Shown here: positions 59,035 to 64,000 of the stretch, piece by piece
Numbering within the stretch: position 1 is the first letter of the stretch
How the letters are laid out: the number at the start of each line of letters is the position of its first letter
NCBI GenBank assembly: GCA_963680875.1
Contig: OY804579.1
Location: 17,841,804-17,905,803 of the forward strand
Source: Bathymodiolus brooksi
Lineage: Eukaryota; Mollusca; Bivalvia; Mytilida; Modiolidae
Reading direction: 5' to 3'
Length of the DNA: 64,000 nucleotides
The notes under the pieces: model-generated
Databases searched by the model: none
Told to the model about the DNA's origin: nothing
The model's input: only the letters and a program-made list of their open reading frames with translations
Translations under genes and position numbers: made by a program

Positions 59035-59292
59035 TTTGTGTTTAACGCCACTTTCAGCAATATTTCAGTTATATCATGACGACCAGTTTCAGTGGTGGAA
59101 GAAGCCGGAGTACCCGGAGAGAACCACCGATCATGGGAAAGCAACTGGTAAACTTTATCACTTGCGCTGCGAGTCGAGTGCACCCTTTTTGTAATTTACA
59201 AAGCCGGGGGCGAACCCACGCCGTTTTGGTGATGGGCTTTATGAGTTGTTAGGTAATCCAACTACCTAACTCATTGAGCCACCCGGGCCCTG
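59035..59292 (-). mobile_element. tRNA-derived SINE, best-preserved member
   Basis: On the minus strand it starts with a tRNA-like head: box A TGGCTCAATGAGTTAGG and box B GGGTTCGCCCC (about 59206-59285). The body follows, containing the complement of GGAGTACCCGGAGAGAACC and of TTTAACGCCACTTTCAGCAA, and it ends in an A-rich tail (AACACAAAAAAATAAA, 59022-59041). It is related to the worn copies after each TLR. It is compatible with a mollusc SINE of the RUDI/BIV kind; the family was not verified. Confidence 0.75.
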
Positions 59293-59444
59293 ACATTTCA
59301 AGAAAAGGTATCAAAATATAAAATCGTTTGTTTTGTGTTATTTTTTTTTTAATTTCCGCAAGTTATTATTTTTATTTTCTGTTAAGTTTTTATCATTTAT
59401 TCCTTATTTATTTTTTAATTAAACTTTATTATTATTGCTGTATT

Positions 59445-60290
59445 ACTTTTATTTTTTATTTATTTATTCAAATTGCATATTACACCCATATGGGTCAAGC
59501 AATTACAATGCAAAAGCATGCAAACATATAAAAGAAAAACAACACAAACATAATAAATATGTAAATGTAGGAGAAATATTTGACCAGCGTGAACCCTAGC
59601 ATCTCAAGTCTAGTGATTGCTTTATGAAGGTGCAAACAACCGATAAAAGATCTGAAGTTGGATTGAGTATGTAATCAAGTCTATTCATGGGTGACATATT
59701 AGTATAAGAAGGACATTTATTTTCAATAGTATTTATTAGTAAATTTCTTGGTTGCTGGTTTAAATGACAATTTAAAAAGAAGTGATATTCATCTTCTAAG
59801 ATATTACAAGTAGTGCAAAGTCTTTGTTGACGGGGTATATTAATATATCGACCAGTTGCAATTTGCAAACAATGGTCACTTGTCCGAAATTTAGCAATGA
59901 GTTGTTATTTTTTTAAAGTTTTTTTCCTTTATCAAATACTCTTCCAAAACAATATCATGTTTTATTTTATTATACAAATAAAGTTTTGAATTATCTGTTA
60001 ATTTTGAAAGTTTGTCTTTAGTTTTCTGAATGTAATTATTGTGGACAACCTTTTTAAATTCTTTTTTAAATGGAGCTTTTATCTTATGGAAACACTTATC
60101 CATATTAGAAAAATCTTCAGCATCCAAATCAAATTCTTGAAAGACATTTAATGCCAAAGTATACCATCTGTAGAAGCCTTCATCGTGTAAAGATTTATTA
60201 ACATTAAGGGATTCTTTAATTAATCGGTTTATATTATTAGTATTTATTCTTACAAAATACATCATAACTTTTATTAACAACTGTTTTCAC
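59445..60290 (-). mobile_element. Non-LTR retrotransposon 3' end, frameshifted
   Basis: The minus strand holds a frame (60280-59891) followed, after a frameshift in a T run at about 59910, by 59868-59596. The second part has the C-terminal zinc-knuckle typical of many non-LTR RT proteins: R-L-C-T-T-C, then E-D-E-Y-H-F-F-L-N-C. The first part is Lys-rich and lacks the RT catalytic core, so the copy is 5'-truncated. A 3' UTR with ACCCATATGGGT follows, and the end is a TAAATAAA-like tail (59445-59470). Confidence 0.75.
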
Positions 60291-60330
60291 TAACAAAACT
60301 ATTTCTTTTATAAGTTAATCAGTTGTTAAC

Positions 60331-60362
60331 TTGTGTGTGAGCATGTGCATGTGTGTGTGTGT
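60331..60362. repeat. GT-rich microsatellite
   Basis: Imperfect (GT)n with GCAT interruptions next to the retrotransposon remnant. Confidence 0.8.
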
Positions 60363-60541
60363 TTATACTTTATATATATTTTTTTTCTTTCTTCAGTTTC
60401 CTTTTTAATGATAGAATTATTTTATTCAAAAAGTGTGTGAACTGATAGTAAACCTATGGAATGATTCAGGAAATGATCACAAAGGGTGTTCTGACATTTT
60501 TATGGCCTTGTGTATAATTGAATTAAATTCATTACTCATTA

Positions 60542-61181
60542 TTCCTTCTTGCACTTGAAAACGGTCCCTATTCTGTCGTCACCAATGATTAGTCTGCCCG
60601 TCCATCATTCTTCCCACCCGAAATGTTTTCAAATAATGAATATTCAATAGCTGAATGTGACTGTTACTTACGCGAGAGAACTGTCCCAATACTGCCGTCT
60701 TTCATAAAAATATATCGTAAGTTAATAGTAAGATTGTATTTCCTTATTTTGTCTCGATTGTTGTCCAGAACAATAAAAACAAAAAACGAGATCGAATATT
60801 AAATAAATTCTGAAAAGTTGAATTTGATTCCTGCTTGTAATAGAAAATGGTCCCTATCCTGTCGTCCGCCCGTCCATCATTCTTCCCACCCGAAATGTTT
60901 TCAAATAGTGAATATTCAAATATTTGAATTTCACTGCTACTTAGTAGTAACTTACGCGAGAGAACTGTCTTTCATAAAAAAAAAATAAAATGTCAGTTAG
61001 TAAGATTTCATTTCCGTATTTTGTCCAGAACAATAAAACCCCAAAACGAGATCGAATATGAAAATAAATTCTGAAAAGTTGAATTTTATTCCTGCTTGCA
61101 CTAGAAAACGGTCCCTATCCTGTCGTCCGCCCGTCCATCATTCTTCCCACCCGAAATGTTTTCAAATAATGAATATTCAAA
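60542..61181. repeat. Tandem repeat of 261-286 bp, 2.3 units
   Basis: Units start at 60542, 60828 and 61089 with TTCCTGCTTGCACTAGAAAA-like sequence followed by CGGTCCCTATCCTGTCGTCC. The third is cut after about 93 bp, exactly where a transposon-like terminus begins. No coding sequence. Confidence 0.8.
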
Positions 61182-61183
61182 TA

Positions 61184-61260
61184 CAGTAGAGTTCGTTTAT
61201 AGCGAAGTCCAGGGGACTCTCGGTCTATTTCGTTATAGGCATCGTTCGTTATAAGAGAAA
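61184..61260. mobile_element. Possible pogo/Tigger-type transposon end
   Basis: TA followed by CAGTAGAGTTCGTTTATAGC and three TTCGTTATAAG-like motifs resembles the terminal repeats of pogo/Tigger-like (Tc1/mariner superfamily) elements. No matching inverted terminus was found downstream, and there is no transposase, so it would be a single end or fragment. Confidence 0.4.
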
Positions 61261-61974
61261 TAATGTAGAATTACCTCCCCTTTTGAAAAATGATGTATTT
61301 CAAAAAAATTATTTCAAGTGATGTGTAACTATTTTGTTTGCTTTGTTTTGTTATTTTTAGACAGATATAATGTTTTTACTTCGATGATTTTGTTGTAATA
61401 AAATACTTTCAGCGGATTTTGTTTTGTGAGTCTTTTGGTTTTTTTTGTAACACCATTCATAATGCAAGCTATGTTGAGGAATAAATTAAAGTGATCTACA
61501 TTGTTAAAATATCTGAATAGGGAACAACAAATGCGAGAATTGTTGAATACAATTTATTAATTCAGCAGTTAAAGTAAAACATTACTTCAATATTGTAGGA
61601 TCTGATATTTTGTATCAAGATCTCTTGCCTTTCTCTTTCTGCTAGCAATACTGTTTACTGAATGATCACCACGAGGATGTGTTACCTTATTTATGACAAT
61701 GTTTGGCTTGCAGTGTGAAAAACAACGGTAGAATTAAAATTTAAAAGCCGCTTTGTTGTTTAATTAAAGAGTCTATCGTCAAAGAAAAAAGAAATAATAG
61801 CGAATGAATTAATCTCACACATGACTTTGTTTTTAATTTCTTTAGCTTGTGCATCCATTCATTAAAATGTAGATTACGTTTTATTAATTTTTAATGCAAT
61901 AAATTAGCGTGTGTGTTATTAATTGACAACTTGTTAATCACATCATTAAAGGGATATTGTCTACCACTAGGAAA
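61261..61974. other. AT-rich stretch, nothing recognised
   Basis: No open frame of note and no motif I can assign; it may be the inside of a degraded DNA transposon linked to the terminus at 61184. Confidence 0.4.
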
Positions 61975-62522
61975 TAGAAAATGCAAATATGCCCGGTAAA
62001 ATGCAAATAATTAAAGATTACCAGTTATATTAGCGTTTACCAGTTAAATTAGCGAATTATCTTGTTATATTTGCGTTTTACCTTTTTAATTTGCATTGTC
62101 GTGGGATTTTAGCGTTTTTCCTTTTAAATTTGCATTGTCGTGGCATTTTAGCGTTTTTCCTTTTAAATTTGCATTGTCGTGGGATTTTAGCGTTTTTCCT
62201 TTTATATTTGCGTTTTTCCTTTTAAATTTGCATTGTCGTGGGATTTTAGCGTTTTTTCTTTTAAATTTGCATTGTCGTGGCATTTTAGCGTTTTTCCTTT
62301 TAAATTTGCATTGTCGTGGGATTTTAGCGTTTTTCCTTTAATATTTGCGTTTTTCCTTTTAAATTTTCATTGTCGTGGGATTTTAGCGTTTTTCCTTTTA
62401 AATTTGCATTGTCGTGGGATTTTAGCGTTTTTCCTTTTATATTTGCGTTTTTCCTTTTAAATTTGCATTGTCGTGGGATTTTAGCGTTTTTCCTTTTAAA
62501 TTTGCATTTTACCAGTTAAATC
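61975..62522. repeat. 39/59-bp higher-order satellite rich in ATTTGCAT
   Basis: Monomer start points (the g of gcattgtcgtgg) lie at 62093, 62132, 62171, 62230, 62269, 62308, 62367, 62406, 62465 and 62504, so steps run 39, 39, 59, 39, 39, 59, 39, 59, 39. The 59-bp form has an extra ATATTTGCGTTTTTCCTTTT. Nine monomers contain ATTTGCAT, and two ATGCAAAT copies lie just left (61981 and 62001). Both sides carry TTACCAGTTAAAT. Frames on both strands are open because 39 is a multiple of 3, not because of coding. Confidence 0.92.
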
Positions 62523-64000
62523 GCACGGTCATCTAAATCACCCGCTGAGTAGAGAGATTACGTAATACTGTAGTCGTCACTAGCTCATTGAATATGACGA
62601 TCTATAGTATTATATTATCGTGTATCTATACGTATTTATTTATTTATTAATTTATTATTATTATTTATGTCATACTAGTCTGGCCCTTAATAAATTTAGT
62701 GTATTCAATACACAATAATCCATCAATTGTTGCGTATTTGATTTTCATGTCGTATTTTAACTTAATGCGATGTTTATTAAGAAATGTGACTTAAAATGTA
62801 TTAAAATATTAGCAAAGTGTGATACACGTACAGAATACGTATACTGTTGTCACTTCACTATTACTTGTTTTTGATTATCATGCGAGAAACACATTAACCT
62901 TGTATTACCTATGCTGAGACTATTTACTAAAAAATGAATTAAGTATATATTAAACTATCGGTCTCTATTAAGCTATTTATGCTTTGTTTTATAGCACAGG
63001 ATTGCGTATGTACAGCCTCAAAGTCATTGTGCTTTAAAAGTTCTGATTATTGTAATGAGGCACCTTAATGAACAATACATATTTTTGTTTATGATATAAA
63101 ACAAATAATCATATCCCGATGTAAACGCCGTAAAGCGAGAGACCATATTTTAATTTGAAATATTTTATTCTTCAATAAATTAAGGCAAATAATTCCTGAA
63201 ATAAGAAGTGAAAGGCGGGTTTACTTATTTTTATTTTCATTCTGAAAACGACAGGTACATTCACACCGGTTCACTCAGCAGGGTACCTAAAATTGCCAGG
63301 CAGAATATACAAGTGTCATCTTACATCCGGTCGACAGGACTCTGACCGAATACATGAATACATGTGTCACAATCTTTGGCAATAATCAGAAACGCAATAC
63401 ACATTTTGTGACCATTTAACGGTACCCGTGACTAGAATATGAGATGCAATACACATTTTAAAGGTTCTAATAGGTGATCAAGTATACATGAGGAATGGGT
63501 GCATATTAGTGCACACTGGCGGATCAAGGGGGTGTTCGACAATTTAGTAAAATTCGTGTATAAATTGGGTAAAAATTGGCAAACAAGAGCCTGGGTCCCC
63601 GTTTTCAAAACTGCTGGATCCGCGCCTGATGCAGCAATGATTCTGGGGCTATTTTCACAAAAAAATCTTAAGATTAACATTGATCGTAAGTTATATTGGA
63701 TTGTTCATTTTTATCTTGATTTTTTTTGTGCATCATCAGAATGATATAGCAACAACCAAAATTATGAAGTAAAGCGGGGTGAACAGAGCAGGGTAAAACA
63801 TTCTTCTTGCAAATCCAAAAAAACAAAATAGACAAAAAACATTCATATGCAATTTTTCCTTATAAAAACAACAATCATATTTTTTATGACTATTCTGAGA
63901 TTAATCAGAAGTGTCCGCCAGTTCGAAAGACGTTATTAAAATAAACAAAAAATGTTTTCTTTACGCAGACATATTATATGTTACGCTTTGTTCAAATCAG
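62523..64000. other. Single-copy-looking sequence, no gene recognised
   Basis: AT-rich DNA with an ATTT-rich tract at 62636-62665. Short opposed frames near 63432-63744 overlap each other on both strands and show no known domain. I see no splice-supported exon. Confidence 0.5.

Noticed and set aside
62086..62460. Repeat-containing protein in the satellite, on either strand
   Set aside because: The 39-bp unit is a multiple of three and stop-free in several frames, but the 59-bp units break the frame and no start context or domain exists.
63432..63744. Overlapping opposed small genes near the right end
   Set aside because: The two frames overlap on opposite strands with no domain, no splice support and no repeat in the window to compare with.

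Overview
This window is animal nuclear DNA, most likely from a bivalve mollusc and possibly a marine mussel. The evidence is AT-rich non-coding sequence, an intron-free Toll-like receptor (TLR) coding region, a Penelope-like retroelement with a GIY-YIG nuclease, tRNA-derived SINEs, and a reverse-transcriptase-like repeat family whose 3' tails I associate with mytilid genomes. The bivalve assignment is fairly firm; the genus is not.

The window is mainly a decaying TLR array. There is one intact TLR gene (42540-45008, +), four near-full-length TLR pseudogenes (6825-9066 on -, and 27440-29790, 33594-36100 and 55936-58387 on +) and two TIR-only fragments (12683-13034 and 16603-16757). All derive from one receptor type: signal peptide, LRRNT, LRR ectodomain, a single LRRCT, one membrane helix and a cytoplasmic TIR domain whose BB loop has Ala where most TLRs have Pro.

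The genes sit in two kinds of repeated intergenic segment. The alpha segment (13.0-16.6, 29.8-33.5 and 36.1-42.5 kb; partly 9.1-12.7 kb inverted) carries RT-like retroelement tails. The beta segment (16.8-27.4 and 45.0-55.9 kb; partly 1.1-6.8 kb inverted) carries inverted pairs of tRNA-like SINEs, a 19-bp satellite and a roughly 30-37-bp minisatellite. The left 12.7 kb is an inverted copy of about 38.9-50.7 kb, ending in a sharp breakpoint inside TIR sequence at 12681/12683. The order is: truncated Penelope element; inverted beta-TLR-alpha; TIR fragment-alpha-TIR fragment-beta-TLR pseudogene-alpha-TLR pseudogene-alpha-intact TLR-beta-TLR pseudogene; then single-copy sequence.

From about 58.9 kb to the end the array stops. 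That part holds a tRNA-derived SINE, the 3' end of a non-LTR retrotransposon, a 261-286-bp tandem repeat, one possible pogo/Tigger-like end, and a striking 39/59-bp higher-order satellite rich in ATTTGCAT octamers. I recognise no host gene there.

If the assembly is correct, the array grew by direct and inverted segmental duplication and has lost members by small deletions and point mutations. A collapsed or duplicated haplotype could give a similar picture and must be excluded.
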